A stretch of 64,000 nucleotides of DNA from Flavobacterium fluviale (GCF_003312915.1 NZ_CP030261.1:3038001-3102000), one strand, 5' to 3'; numbered from the stretch's first letter, positions 8,916 through 16,654 are shown. The notes: a model not told the origin generated them from the letters alone. A program made the numbers and translations.

Positions 8916-9636
8916 TACTTAATTTAAAAGAACAAACTAGATTTAATTTAGTACCAGCTCAATAAAAAGCTTAGTTGAGTATGATAATTCAATACTTTAT
9001 GTAAGTTGTTTAAATTATTGATTTTTAAATTATTGAAATTTATTTTTATTAGATTAAAGCTTTTTTAATGAAGGTGTAAAGTGATCTAAAACGCATAACC
9101 TTCACTATTTAAAATGTGTTTGGAATGCCTGACAAAATGCGCAAAAAAGATCTTTTAGTTGTTTTAAGCTGTTTTTGACGGAGTTTTAGTTTTTTTGAAT
9201 AGTTTTTTGATGAAGTTAGGACTAAATAATCATTTAGAATTCTCGAATTCCTTATCCATACACCTGAATGTTTTTTACTGCTTTTTTAGCTAGAAATTAA
9301 AAATAAAATTTGTAGTAAAAAACTGCATTTTTTAACTGATTTGCATTATAGGTTTTATCTATTGTTTGTTTTTAATGTTTTATTTATTAAGTATTTATAC
9401 GCATTTAATTAATTAAAAAGTTTAGTACCATATTTGAATGAACTTTAGAGTATTCTTTACCTCTTTTTACGAAAATATTCGTCATCTTAGATCTGATTTA
9501 TAATAAAATTTGATGTAGATATTGATGTTTTTTTTTAAGTTTAGTCGACGATTTTGATTTCCATCTAACAGAGATATAATTTAAAAAATTGGCTAATTCG
9601 GTTCAGATTCGTAAATTGTTGAAAATTACAAGAATC
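8916..9636. other. Long AT-rich intergenic region without recognisable gene
   Basis: About 720 bases of very AT-rich DNA between the LytTR gene and the FabZ-like gene. No coding frame with plausible protein content, strong hairpin or clean TAnnTTTG box was found. A 24-base T-rich string at 9365-9388 also occurs at 37804-37827. The region may hold the promoter of the downstream gene or the remains of a lost gene. Confidence 0.5.
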
Positions 9637-10050
9637 ATGAATAAAAAAATTGAAGATTTAATTCCGCACAGAGCCCCATTTTTATTTGTTGACGAAATTA
9701 TATCTTACACCACCGATACAATTATCGGTTTAAATACTTTTACACAGGAAGACAGCTGGCTTCAAGGAAGTTCTCCAGATTTTAATTATGTTCCAGGAAC
9801 AATTTTGATAGAAGCAATGGCGCAATGCGGCGGTGCTGGTGTAAAACTTTTAGGTATTGCAGACGGCGTTTTCGGTTTAGTAAGCATGGATAAAATTGAA
9901 TTTTTTGCAGGTGTTGAATTTGATAAACTGGTTAAATTTGTAGTTAAGAATATCCGCTTAAGCGAAAAAATCATAAAACAGTCTGGAGAAGCTTTTTCAG
10001 ATGATAAGTTAATTTTGAAAGGAGAATGGATGTGTGTTAAACTTCAATAA
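9637..10050 (+). CDS. FabZ-like (3R)-hydroxyacyl-ACP dehydratase (hotdog fold)
   Basis: A 137-residue hotdog protein. The catalytic pair of FabZ is present: H11 in LIPHRAPFLFVDEI and E59 in VPGTILIEAMAQCGG, around the central hotdog helix. It would dehydrate 3-hydroxyacyl-ACP, in fatty-acid or specialised acyl/aryl-polyene synthesis. The usual HFPxxPxMPG stretch is altered (SSPDFNYVPG), suggesting a paralogue rather than the housekeeping FabZ. The ATG at 9637 is chosen over a TTG 16 codons upstream because it matches the family N-terminus. The gene stands alone, with its 3' end overlapping a small minus-strand ORF by 7 bases. Confidence 0.8.
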   Translation: MNKKIEDLIPHRAPFLFVDEIISYTTDTIIGLNTFTQEDSWLQGSSPDFNYVPGTILIEAMAQCGGAGVKLLGIADGVFGLVSMDKIEFFAGVEFDKLVKFVVKNIRLSEKIIKQSGEAFSDDKLILKGEWMCVKLQ

Positions 10051-10247
10051 TTAATTGGATAATTAAAAGTCTTGCCAAATTTATAGTAAAGTTCCCAATC
10101 TCCTTTGCTCAAAGTACCACTAAGAATTGCTCTTAATTTTATTTTTTTTTTTGTCTTTTTGTAAACTAAATCAGTTATTTTTTGGTCCAAATCAAAAGTC
10201 ATAAAACGTGCAAAAGAGAGTGCGAATAGAAAATTACAAACTTTCAT
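10044..10247 (-). CDS. Small hypothetical protein translationally coupled to the Tet(X)-like gene
   Basis: A possible 67-residue protein whose ATG overlaps the stop codon of the upstream monooxygenase gene (TAATG arrangement, 1-base overlap), as in coupled operon genes. It has a short hydrophobic N-terminus (CNFLFALSFARFMTF), a basic middle (YKKTKKKIKLRAIL) and an aromatic tail. No family is recognised. It also overlaps the 3' end of the opposing FabZ-like gene by 7 bases. The coupling supports expression; the lack of a recognisable domain argues for caution. Confidence 0.4.
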   Translation of the reverse strand: MKVCNFLFALSFARFMTFDLDQKITDLVYKKTKKKIKLRAILSGTLSKGDWELYYKFGKTFNYPINY

Positions 10248-11473
10248 TAAACTTTAGATTTCGGAGTAATTATAATTGTTTGGTTTGTTCTTTCGAAGAT
10301 GGAAACTAAATGCTGCAAAGCATTTTTCGAGTGTATTTGTTCTCCATTGTTCAGAGTATCATTCAAAGCTTTAGCGGCACGATCCAGCATTCGTTTTTCA
10401 AAATTTAAAATTGCAGTTTTAATTTCTGTAACATGATCATTAGTTAAAAAATCTGCCAGTTCAACGGCGTCAAGCATCGCTAGATTTGCCCCTTTACCAG
10501 CAAAAGGAGGCATACGATGTGCAGCATCTCCAATCATTGTTAAGCTGGCTTGAGTCTCCCAGGTTTGATTTACAGGGAAGTAATATTGCGGACGCGGTAT
10601 AAAATACAGTTCATTGCTCTTAAAAAGTTCATGCCATTTCGGACTCCATTCTTTATAAACTTCTTTAAACCATTCAAAAATCTTTTGATTGTCTTTAAAA
10701 TTTAAATCGCTTTCCGTAATCCAATTTTCGGGTAATTTGCTGCTTAATAAAAACATAAGCGAGCCATCTCCTTTAGTTCCGTACATTATTGTTTGTTCAT
10801 TGCCAAGAGCCAGAACTTTTCCGCCTTTAGAAAATTCAAAGAGGTTTGAGGCGTTTCCTTTTCCATTATAAATAGTTCCTTCAATCATTGTAATTCCAGA
10901 ATAAATAGGTTTTTCTGAAGAAAGATAAGGGCGGATTTTAGAGTTTGCACCATCTGCGGCGATTACTAAATCGGCGTAAATGGTTTTTCCGTTTTTGAAA
11001 TGCATTCTCCAGCCTTCGTTTTCTTTTTCCATTGCAATAAATTGACTGTCCCAGCTGATTGTTTCTGGCTGAAGTGAGTTCAATAATATGCTGCGAAGAA
11101 CCGAACGATCTATTTCTGGCCGCGGTTTTGAAATGTCCTGCAGTGAATTTTTCTCATCTGACATTAATGCGGAAGCAGTTTCTTTAATCTGATGTTCATC
11201 AAAATGAAGATTGAAATCTTTATCTAGAATTCGAGCTTTACTAGCGTTTGGACGAATGTTGGCGTAAAATTCATTCAATAAATCAGCTCGTTTCATTGCT
11301 TCTAAACCCGAATCTTCATGTAGATCTAGTGGTGAGCCTTGTACTCGAACTTCTGCATTAAGATCTCTTTCGTAAACGTTTATATTGATGTTTTTCATTT
11401 GTAAAAGTCGGGCAAGAATTAAACCGCCCATTCCGCCGCCAACAATGGCGACTTTTTTATTTTGTAACAGCAT
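10247..11473 (-). CDS. Tet(X)-like FAD-dependent monooxygenase
   Basis: A 408-residue class A flavoprotein monooxygenase. The dinucleotide motif GGGMGG is at 12-17, the second FAD motif GDAAH at 315-319 followed by MPPFAGKGAN. Several segments follow Tet(X), the flavoenzyme that hydroxylates and inactivates tetracyclines, almost in register: GSPLDLHEDSGLEAMK, RPEIDRSVLRSILLNSL, and the GDAAH block. Tet(X) genes are thought to originate in Flavobacteriaceae. Whether this protein acts on tetracycline or an aromatic metabolite cannot be told from the motifs. It lies 31 bases after an AraC regulator gene, so a regulator-enzyme operon is likely. Confidence 0.85.
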   Translation of the reverse strand: MLLQNKKVAIVGGGMGGLILARLLQMKNININVYERDLNAEVRVQGSPLDLHEDSGLEAMKRADLLNEFYANIRPNASKARILDKDFNLHFDEHQIKETASALMSDEKNSLQDISKPRPEIDRSVLRSILLNSLQPETISWDSQFIAMEKENEGWRMHFKNGKTIYADLVIAADGANSKIRPYLSSEKPIYSGITMIEGTIYNGKGNASNLFEFSKGGKVLALGNEQTIMYGTKGDGSLMFLLSSKLPENWITESDLNFKDNQKIFEWFKEVYKEWSPKWHELFKSNELYFIPRPQYYFPVNQTWETQASLTMIGDAAHRMPPFAGKGANLAMLDAVELADFLTNDHVTEIKTAILNFEKRMLDRAAKALNDTLNNGEQIHSKNALQHLVSIFERTNQTIIITPKSKV

Positions 11474-11504
11474 AGTTTGATTTTTAAAAATCTATGCAGC
11501 AAAA

Positions 11505-12263
11505 TTATTTTGAAGAAAGAGCCGATAATAGTATAAATCGGTCATTTTTGTTTTGAAAGAGCTCTTTAGGAAGTGAACCTGAAATTTTTTTGATCTCTTT
11601 AATAAAATGTGTTTGGTCCGAAAAGTTTTCTTCTGGAAAGAGTTTTCCTTTTGCGATATGTTCCAAGGAAGCACGGAAACGAAGAATAGAACAGAATTCT
11701 TTCAATGAAATTCCGAAATACGAATTAAAATAACGGTTAATCTGACGGCTGCTCCAGCCGGATTTTTCAGACATTTCTCTTACCGTCATAGAGCCATTTG
11801 TTTGATAGGCAAGTTTGAAGAGTTTTTGTTTTCGAGTTTCTAGTTCTTTCAGCAAAAGTGATTCAATTTTTAGTGAAGCTTTTTTGCAAAACAATTCAAA
11901 ATCTTCTAAATCCCTTTTGTTAAAATCCCAAAAATCCAGCTCTAAATTTTTAGCGCTATTTACAATTCCTGCTATAGATTCCTGCAAAACATATTCAACT
12001 GCAGGAAGTTTAAAACTGATCACAAACGTAAGACTGTTGGCAGGAATTCTGCCTTTTTCATATTGTTTGGTTCCTAATCCAAGAAGCGTAATTCTAAAAG
12101 GTTCTTCAGAAGATTGAAATAAAGACAAATCAATACGGCCGTCCGGCAGACCAATTGTTTCTAGAGTTTCATTAGATGTATTACGAATACACCAAAAGCT
12201 ATCCACAAAATCCGAAATATTTTGTTTAGGCTGACTTGATATGTATTCTAAATTGTCGTGCAT
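11505..12263 (-). CDS. AraC family transcriptional regulator
   Basis: A 252-residue protein with an N-terminal ligand/oligomerisation region (about 1-140) and a C-terminal double helix-turn-helix: SMTVREMSEKSGWSSRQINRYFNSYFGISLKEFCSILRFRASL (about 159-205), then FSDQTHFIKEIKKISGSLPKEL. It resembles the DUF6597-type AraC proteins of Bacteroidota (DFVDSFWCIRN, GLPDGRIDL). It is the first gene of a probable operon with the Tet(X)-like monooxygenase and likely controls it, with the effector perhaps being the enzyme's substrate (inference). Confidence 0.88.
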   Translation of the reverse strand: MHDNLEYISSQPKQNISDFVDSFWCIRNTSNETLETIGLPDGRIDLSLFQSSEEPFRITLLGLGTKQYEKGRIPANSLTFVISFKLPAVEYVLQESIAGIVNSAKNLELDFWDFNKRDLEDFELFCKKASLKIESLLLKELETRKQKLFKLAYQTNGSMTVREMSEKSGWSSRQINRYFNSYFGISLKEFCSILRFRASLEHIAKGKLFPEENFSDQTHFIKEIKKISGSLPKELFQNKNDRFILLSALSSK

Positions 12264-12395
12264 TTATAAAAAGAAGAATTATGAAGAAGCTTTTTAGTAT
12301 TGAAAGGCGAAATTATACAAATTGTTTTTTATTTCTCTAAAATTAAACACGCTTTTAATAGCTTATAAAAGCTTGTTTGCCTTCCAAGATTGTTA

Positions 12396-12479
12396 TATGA
12401 AAAACTTAACATTGGGTAAGATGTTGATTTTTAAATGATTGTATTGAGTTTTTGTTGTGTATGAAAAACTTAACATTGG
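12396..12479 (+). repeat. Pair of 20-base direct repeats in promoter region of lysine-rich protein
   Basis: The 20-mer TATGAAAAACTTAACATTGG occurs at 12396-12415 and 12460-12479, 64 bases apart and in the same direction, in the 338-base gap between the AraC gene and the lysine-rich protein gene. Each is preceded by a TTGTT-type context. It could be a regulator-binding site pair or a duplicated promoter segment. No gene is seen in the gap. Confidence 0.8.
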
Positions 12480-12601
12480 CGAATGTCTTTTTCAGTCTAT
12501 CTTTGGTTATTATTTTTTAATGTTAATTTAACAGTTTGATAACATTGAAAAATAGTATAATTCAAAATTAATTAAATTAAAATTTAAAAATTAAGATAAT
12601 A

Positions 12602-13150
12602 ATGACGAAAAATGTACTTACGAATGAACTTGATCAAGAGGTAGATGCTAATCCAGTTATCTCTAATGATGAAAACGAGCAAAATTCAAACCTAAATTTA
12701 GAAGATAATTCAGCTGAAGTAGCAGCTGATTCAGAGCCAAGACCTAAAACTAAAAGATCTTCTAAAAAAGCTCAACAACCTGCGGGAGTAATTGAAGAGG
12801 AGAAAATCGAAGAAGAGGCAGCAGAAAACGCTGTGTCAGAAACTGATGAAGATTCTGTTGAAGAAAGTGAAGATAAATCTAAAACCAAAAAGAAGAATAA
12901 AAAGATGAAAGAAAAAGAGAAAAAACAATTAGCTGAGAAAAAAGAAAAACTGAAAAAGAAAAAAGCAGCAACTGCTAAAAGAAAAGAAAAAGCGAAAGAC
13001 AAAAAGAAAGAAAAAGCTAAAAAAGCAAAACTTAAAGCAAAAGCTAAAAAGAAAGATAAAGCGAAAAAAGCAAAAGATAAAGCAAAAGCAAAAAAGATAG
13101 CTAAGAAAAAAGCCAAAAGATCTAAAGCAAAAAAGAATAAGAAAAAATAA
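12602..13150 (+). CDS. Acidic/lysine-rich bipartite protein, histone H1-like tail
   Basis: A 182-residue low-complexity protein without signal peptide. Residues 1-90 are acidic and Asp/Glu/Asn-rich. Residues 91-182 are almost entirely Lys and Ala with AKKKxKAKK-type repeats, like eukaryotic H1 tails and the bacterial H1-like proteins. A nucleoid- or RNA-binding role is inferred from composition only; the acidic half could act as an intramolecular shield or as a protein-interaction arm. A sensible ATG and the lack of stops across a repetitive region support a real gene. A strong shared terminator follows at 13315. Confidence 0.7.
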   Translation: MTKNVLTNELDQEVDANPVISNDENEQNSNLNLEDNSAEVAADSEPRPKTKRSSKKAQQPAGVIEEEKIEEEAAENAVSETDEDSVEESEDKSKTKKKNKKMKEKEKKQLAEKKEKLKKKKAATAKRKEKAKDKKKEKAKKAKLKAKAKKKDKAKKAKDKAKAKKIAKKKAKRSKAKKNKKK

Positions 13151-13152
13151 GG

Positions 13153-13305
13153 AGTTAATGGTTAATTGTTAATGGTTGATTGTTAATTGTTAATGGTTGA
13201 TGGTTGATGGTTGATAGTTGATTGTTTATGGTTGATTGTTAATGATGAAATTGACATTGACATTGAAATTGACATTGACATTGACATTTGACATTATAAT
13301 CTACA
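13153..13305. repeat. Intergenic heptamer repeat tract, locus 3, with TTGACA hexamers
   Basis: Tandem TGGTTAA/TGGTTGA heptamers (the complement of the type at 2750) run to about 13240, then a block of TTGACA/TTGAAA hexamers to 13300. It sits between convergent genes, just before a bidirectional terminator. Confidence 0.88.
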
Positions 13306-13314
13306 TCTGCATTT

Positions 13315-13354
13315 AAAAACAAAAAGCGCCTAATCTGAGGCGCTTTTTGTTTTT
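13315..13354. terminator. Bidirectional terminator between lysine-rich and zinc-ribbon genes
   Basis: A perfect 17-base inverted repeat (13315-13331 with 13338-13354; core AAAGCGCCT/AGGCGCTTT), a 6-base loop and T runs in both directions. It covers the stop codon of the minus-strand zinc-ribbon gene. Confidence 0.92.
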
Positions 13355-13797
13355 TTCTTCTCTATAGTCATTTTGTCTATTTTTTGGAGGAATTCTGGAT
13401 CGAATTCAGAGTAGGCTCTTAGTCGGTACTTTTCGTCTCTGATTTTCATTACCAGACGAATTTTCTGCACCATCAGCCATATGGGTTCGTATCTTTTGTG
13501 TCCTAACAAATATTGAATTTTAAGAATAGAAATTTTCCGGTGTGTCAGCGTCATTAATTCAATGCAGATCATCCAGTATCTGATCGGTAAATTGGAATTT
13601 TCCATCACCGTTCCAGAGCGAAGACTAATGCGGTTGCCGCACTTTCGGCATTGAAATTTAAGATCATTTCTTCTAAAAGAATGAACGTCATGACTGCATT
13701 TTCTGCACGTCAGTCCGTTTTCTAGACGCTTATTTTTAAGCTCCTCGATACAAGTAGCTTCATCTGGGTATTTTTCAAAATAGGCGCGGAGCTCCAT
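13330..13797 (-). CDS. Stand-alone IS1595-type transposase zinc-ribbon protein (no catalytic domain)
   Basis: A 155-residue protein matching the N-terminal part of IS1595/ISXO2-like transposases: YPDEATCIEELKNKRLENGLTCRKC, a CxxC...CxxC zinc ribbon (CRKC...CRKC), the block ISLRSGTVMENSNLPIRYWM, and LGHKRYEPIWLMVQKIR. It stops where the DDE catalytic domain would begin and ends in a short Lys-rich tail. No inverted repeats or target duplication were seen, and the stop lies in a terminator, so it looks like a stable remnant or domesticated DNA-binding protein rather than a recent truncation (inference). Confidence 0.75.
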   Translation of the reverse strand: MELRAYFEKYPDEATCIEELKNKRLENGLTCRKCSHDVHSFRRNDLKFQCRKCGNRISLRSGTVMENSNLPIRYWMICIELMTLTHRKISILKIQYLLGHKRYEPIWLMVQKIRLVMKIRDEKYRLRAYSEFDPEFLQKIDKMTIEKKKTKSASD

Positions 13798-13861
13798 ATT
13801 GTCAGCTTCTTTTTTTTTGTCTAAATATATTAACTTTTATACAAGTTCGAAGCTCTGAGGT

Positions 13862-13894
13862 AAAAAAAAAGGAACATTCAGAGTGAATATTCCT
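13862..13894 (-). terminator. Terminator of the roadblock-like gene
   Basis: Eleven-base arms (AGGAACATTCA at 13870-13880 with TGAATATTCCT at 13884-13894, one mismatch), 3-base loop, then eight T in the minus direction. Confidence 0.82.
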
Positions 13895-13917
13895 TTCGGG
13901 GCAAAAAATTACAGGTA

Positions 13918-14295
13918 CTACAGTTTTGTCGCGATCTCTTTCTTGTACTTATTTAAAATAGATTTCGTCATTCCTAAATTGGCTTTAGTAGAATCTACTG
14001 CTAGATAAATAAAATACTGCTGATTGTCAGATACGTCGATAATGTGCATTTGAGAACTTAGCGTAATCATAATGTTATCAACAACCTGGCCTTGTAGATT
14101 TAAAGCCTTAATTGCATTCATTTTTGCTTTAACCACTTCTAGATTATAAGCCGATGCTAATTCTGGATCAAAATCTGCAACAACAGATTGAGAATAATAT
14201 GACATACCACTTGCGATTTCAGCTACCGAAACTGCGATAAAACCTGGGACGTTTTTTTTTAGGTCTTCACCAAATTGGGTTAAAAAATCTGACAT
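13918..14295 (-). CDS. Roadblock/LC7-like small protein
   Basis: A 125-residue cytoplasmic protein. The order of elements, GFIAVSVAEIASGMSYYSQSVVADFDPELASAYNLEVVKAKMNAIKAL then VDNIMITLSSQMHIIDV and YFIYLAVDSTKANLGMTKSIL, fits the roadblock/LC7 (profilin-like) fold found in bacterial regulators of small GTPases and of polarity or motility. No partner GTPase is encoded nearby. The ATG at 14295 gives a family-like N-terminus; an in-frame start at 14349 would add 18 residues of unlikely sequence. It is monocistronic with a clear terminator. Confidence 0.62.
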   Translation of the reverse strand: MSDFLTQFGEDLKKNVPGFIAVSVAEIASGMSYYSQSVVADFDPELASAYNLEVVKAKMNAIKALNLQGQVVDNIMITLSSQMHIIDVSDNQQYFIYLAVDSTKANLGMTKSILNKYKKEIATKL

Positions 14296-14496
14296 AATGT
14301 AGAATTTTAATGTGTTGTAATTAAGATTGAATTGTTTTGGATTGCACAAAATTAATTATAACATATTATTTAATTATCCGCTTTTTGTACCTATTTTTTG
14401 TTTGATATGTAAAATAATAATGCTTCGGCAGAAGAGGTTTTTAAGGATTTCTAGAATTGAATTTTATTTCGTCTAGAAATGAAATACTTAAAATAA

Positions 14497-14543
14497 AAAA
14501 TTGCTTCTAAAAAAGCATTATCTGCAATTTCAGAAGCAATTTT
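14497..14543 (-). terminator. Terminator of the nitroreductase gene
   Basis: Twelve-base perfect arms (AAAATTGCTTCT at 14497-14508 with AGAAGCAATTTT at 14532-14543) around a 23-base loop, then T-rich DNA in the minus direction. Confidence 0.72.
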
Positions 14544-14567
14544 AACAAAAAGAAAAAAATATTCTTT

Positions 14568-15200
14568 TTATTTGATTTCTGTGATAAATTCGTCTTTAGG
14601 TGTTCTTACTTTTTTCAAGTTTACCAGCCAGTCGTTAGATTCATCTCTGTAGCCAAGAGGTAAAACTAAAACGCTTTTAAGACCTTGTTCGCTTAAACCT
14701 AAAAGTTTGTCTACTTCGGCAGGAATAAAACCTTCCATTGGCGTTGCATCTACTTGTTGTTCTGCAGCAGCTGCAATCGCTACACCAAAAGAAATATAAG
14801 CTTGTTTCGCAGCATGGTTTGCATGCCATTCTTGTCCAAGAGGTTCGTACATTCCCCAAAGTCTTGCTTTGTATTCATCCATTGCGTCTGCAGGAATTCC
14901 TCTTTCTGCAATAGTTTTGTCAAATACAACAGTTATTTTTTCTAAGCTGTAACCATCCCAAGCTGCCCAGATTAATACGTGAGAAGCATCGGTAATTTGG
15001 CTTTGGTCAAAACTAACGGCTCTAAGTTTTTCTTTTAACTCTTGATTTGTAACTACAAAAACCTTGTAAGGTTGTAATCCAGATGAAGAAGGAGCTAATT
15101 GTGCTGCTTCAAGAATATAGTCTACTTTTTCTTGCGGAACCGCTTGTCCGTTCATTTTTTTAGTAGCATAACGCCACTTTAGTGCATCTATTAAGGCCAT
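14568..15200 (-). CDS. Nitroreductase family NAD(P)H-dependent flavin oxidoreductase
   Basis: A 210-residue NfsB-like enzyme: WRYATKKMNGQAVPQEKVDYILEAAQLAPSSSGLQPYKVFVV is the FMN-binding N-terminus, and the C-terminal GLKSVLVLPLGYRDE closes the FMN site. It would reduce nitroaromatics, quinones or similar electrophiles with NAD(P)H. It is divergent from an HxlR regulator gene; such pairs are commonly induced by electrophiles. Promoter boxes for both genes lie in the 108-base gap. Confidence 0.92.
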   Translation of the reverse strand: MALIDALKWRYATKKMNGQAVPQEKVDYILEAAQLAPSSSGLQPYKVFVVTNQELKEKLRAVSFDQSQITDASHVLIWAAWDGYSLEKITVVFDKTIAERGIPADAMDEYKARLWGMYEPLGQEWHANHAAKQAYISFGVAIAAAAEQQVDATPMEGFIPAEVDKLLGLSEQGLKSVLVLPLGYRDESNDWLVNLKKVRTPKDEFITEIK

Positions 15201-15227
15201 TTTTTTTCAGTTGATTAAAATTTCATT

Positions 15228-15295
15228 CAAATGTAAAAACTTTAAGTGTATTTTTGTCATCTGATTACCAAAAGTAACTGTAACATCGAGGTAAC
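15228..15295. promoter_or_regulatory. Divergent promoters and GTAAC repeats between nitroreductase and HxlR genes
   Basis: TACATTTG on the minus strand (15228-15235) is the -7 box for the nitroreductase; TATTTTTG (15249-15256) on the plus strand serves the HxlR gene. Three direct GTAAC copies follow (15274-15278, 15280-15284, 15291-15295) in the HxlR leader, a candidate binding site for the regulator. Confidence 0.55.
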
Positions 15296-15308
15296 TTACT
15301 AACAAATT

Positions 15309-15665
15309 ATGATAAAAGAGCCAGAACACGATAGAAAAGCATGCAATAAAAATATTATGGCGGTTCACGATGCCATGGATATTTTGAATGGAAGATGGAA
15401 AATTTCTATAATAGCTTCATTATGTTTTAGCACCTTAAGATTTACCGATTTATTACGGGAAGTCGAAGGAATTTCGGGAAAAATGCTGAGCAGGGAATTA
15501 AAAAATCTGGAAGAAAACCAATTGGTGACCCGAACGGTATTAAAAACCCAGCCCATAACTGTCGAATATGAACTCACAGAATACGGTCATACTTTAAAAG
15601 AAGTAATAGATTCGCTGGCAAAATGGGGTTTCAAACACAGAAAAAAGATTACAGGTAAAGAATAA
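15309..15665 (+). CDS. HxlR family transcriptional regulator
   Basis: A 118-residue winged-helix protein with the HxlR core: MDILNGRWKISIIASLCFSTLRFTDLLREVEGISGKMLSRELKNLEENQLVTRTV and the wing PITVEYELTEYGHTLKEVIDSLAKWG. One cysteine (about residue 12, in KACNKN) precedes the domain, as in redox-sensing HxlR members of the YodB/HypR type. Divergent from the nitroreductase, which it probably controls. It converges on the MarR gene with only two bases between the stops. Confidence 0.92.
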   Translation: MIKEPEHDRKACNKNIMAVHDAMDILNGRWKISIIASLCFSTLRFTDLLREVEGISGKMLSRELKNLEENQLVTRTVLKTQPITVEYELTEYGHTLKEVIDSLAKWGFKHRKKITGKE

Positions 15666-15667
15666 TA

Positions 15668-16141
15668 TCAGCTTTTGAGTTCAGATATTCTTTGAAAAAA
15701 TCCTTGATTGGCTAATTTTTGTTCGGCTTCTTCGATGGCTTTCAAAAGATTGTTTTGGTTATCTGCAATTTCATTTAAAGTCTTTTTCATAATACTCCAT
15801 ACCGGCTGCATTTTTAAAACCAATTCTTTTCCTTTTGCAGTAAGAAAGATTAATCTTTTTCGTTCGTCCAATTTATCTTTTTTGGAACTGATTATTTTTT
15901 GCTTTTCTAATTCCTTAAGCAGACTTATTGTTGACGGATGGCTGTAACCAATTTCAGTGGCAATTTCTACAACGCTGAGCATTTCTTTTACATGAAGCGT
16001 ATAAATAACAGGAAACCATTTAGGTTCAAAATCAATATCGAAAGATTTATAAACCAAGGCTCCGTCTTTACGTAATTGTTCGCTTAAACGCTGTAGTCGT
16101 GTTGATAGGGCCAATATGCCAATTTCGTCAATTATATTCAT
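15668..16141 (-). CDS. MarR family transcriptional regulator
   Basis: A 157-residue protein with a MarR winged-helix core: MLSVVEIATEIGYSHPSTISLLKELEKQKIISSKKDKLDERKRLIFLTAKGKEL, including the DERKR wing. Its ATG overlaps the stop codon of the upstream GNAT gene by one base, so the two are coupled. The palindromic operator candidate in front of the GNAT gene suggests that MarR autorepresses the pair. Confidence 0.9.
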   Translation of the reverse strand: MNIIDEIGILALSTRLQRLSEQLRKDGALVYKSFDIDFEPKWFPVIYTLHVKEMLSVVEIATEIGYSHPSTISLLKELEKQKIISSKKDKLDERKRLIFLTAKGKELVLKMQPVWSIMKKTLNEIADNQNNLLKAIEEAEQKLANQGFFQRISELKS

Positions 16142-16629
16142 TACTTCGAGTTTAGCTGCAAATGGCAGAATACATTATCAGGTTTCATTAACGGAAAATC
16201 AACTGGCAGTTTTTCTTTTGAAATCGTAACAAAATTGTTCTTTTCGTAAAAGCGCAAAGCTGCCTGCAAGATAGAAACAGTTCCTAAATATAAGTTTTTA
16301 ATCCCATTTTCTTCGCTGTACGCAATTAATTGCTCTAATAAATGCTGTGCAATTGCAAATTCTTTTCCTCTGAATTCTTTTTTGACAAACATTTTTCTAA
16401 TCGCACCCGCTTCGGAATTGAATTTTACCAAAGCAATAGTTCCAACCAATTTTCCATCGATAAAAGCACCTAAAAAAGTTCCTCCAGGTTTAAAGTAAAA
16501 ATTCTCAATCTCTAATAAATCCGGCTGATCTTCTATTGTAATGGGAACGTTGAATTCTTTTTGCTGAATGTTTAAAATCAAATCAACGATTTCTTTTTCG
16601 TATTCATTTTGTATTGGCTGAATGTGCAT
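16141..16629 (-). CDS. GNAT family N-acetyltransferase coupled to MarR
   Basis: A 162-residue GNAT. The acetyl-CoA loop is MFVKKEFRGKEFAIAQHLLEQLI (R/Q-x-x-G-x-A/G pattern with FRGKEFA), and the C-terminal part has LQAALRFYEKNNFV. This arrangement of GNAT with MarR regulators is widespread; the substrate is unknown but could be a small amine or drug. It is the first gene of the two-gene operon and carries the operator-bearing promoter. Confidence 0.88.
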   Translation of the reverse strand: MHIQPIQNEYEKEIVDLILNIQQKEFNVPITIEDQPDLLEIENFYFKPGGTFLGAFIDGKLVGTIALVKFNSEAGAIRKMFVKKEFRGKEFAIAQHLLEQLIAYSEENGIKNLYLGTVSILQAALRFYEKNNFVTISKEKLPVDFPLMKPDNVFCHLQLNSK

Positions 16630-16654
16630 TGTACTTCAAAATTTAATATAGGTA

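Noticed and set aside
8916..9636. Hidden gene or ncRNA in the long gap before the FabZ-like gene.
   Set aside because: No frame with protein-like content and no strong structured element could be supported by eye.
11492..11674. A 60-codon minus-strand frame overlapping the AraC gene end.
   Set aside because: It is an out-of-frame shadow of the AraC gene without any supporting feature.
12772..13116. Long minus-strand open frame rich in Phe, Ala and Ser opposite the lysine-rich gene.
   Set aside because: It is the antisense of AAA/AAG/GCT-rich codons, so its length follows from the base composition of the real gene; no start signal or domain.
13330..13797. Complete IS1595-type insertion sequence.
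   Set aside because: No DDE domain, terminal inverted repeats or target duplication are visible; only the zinc-ribbon part is encoded.
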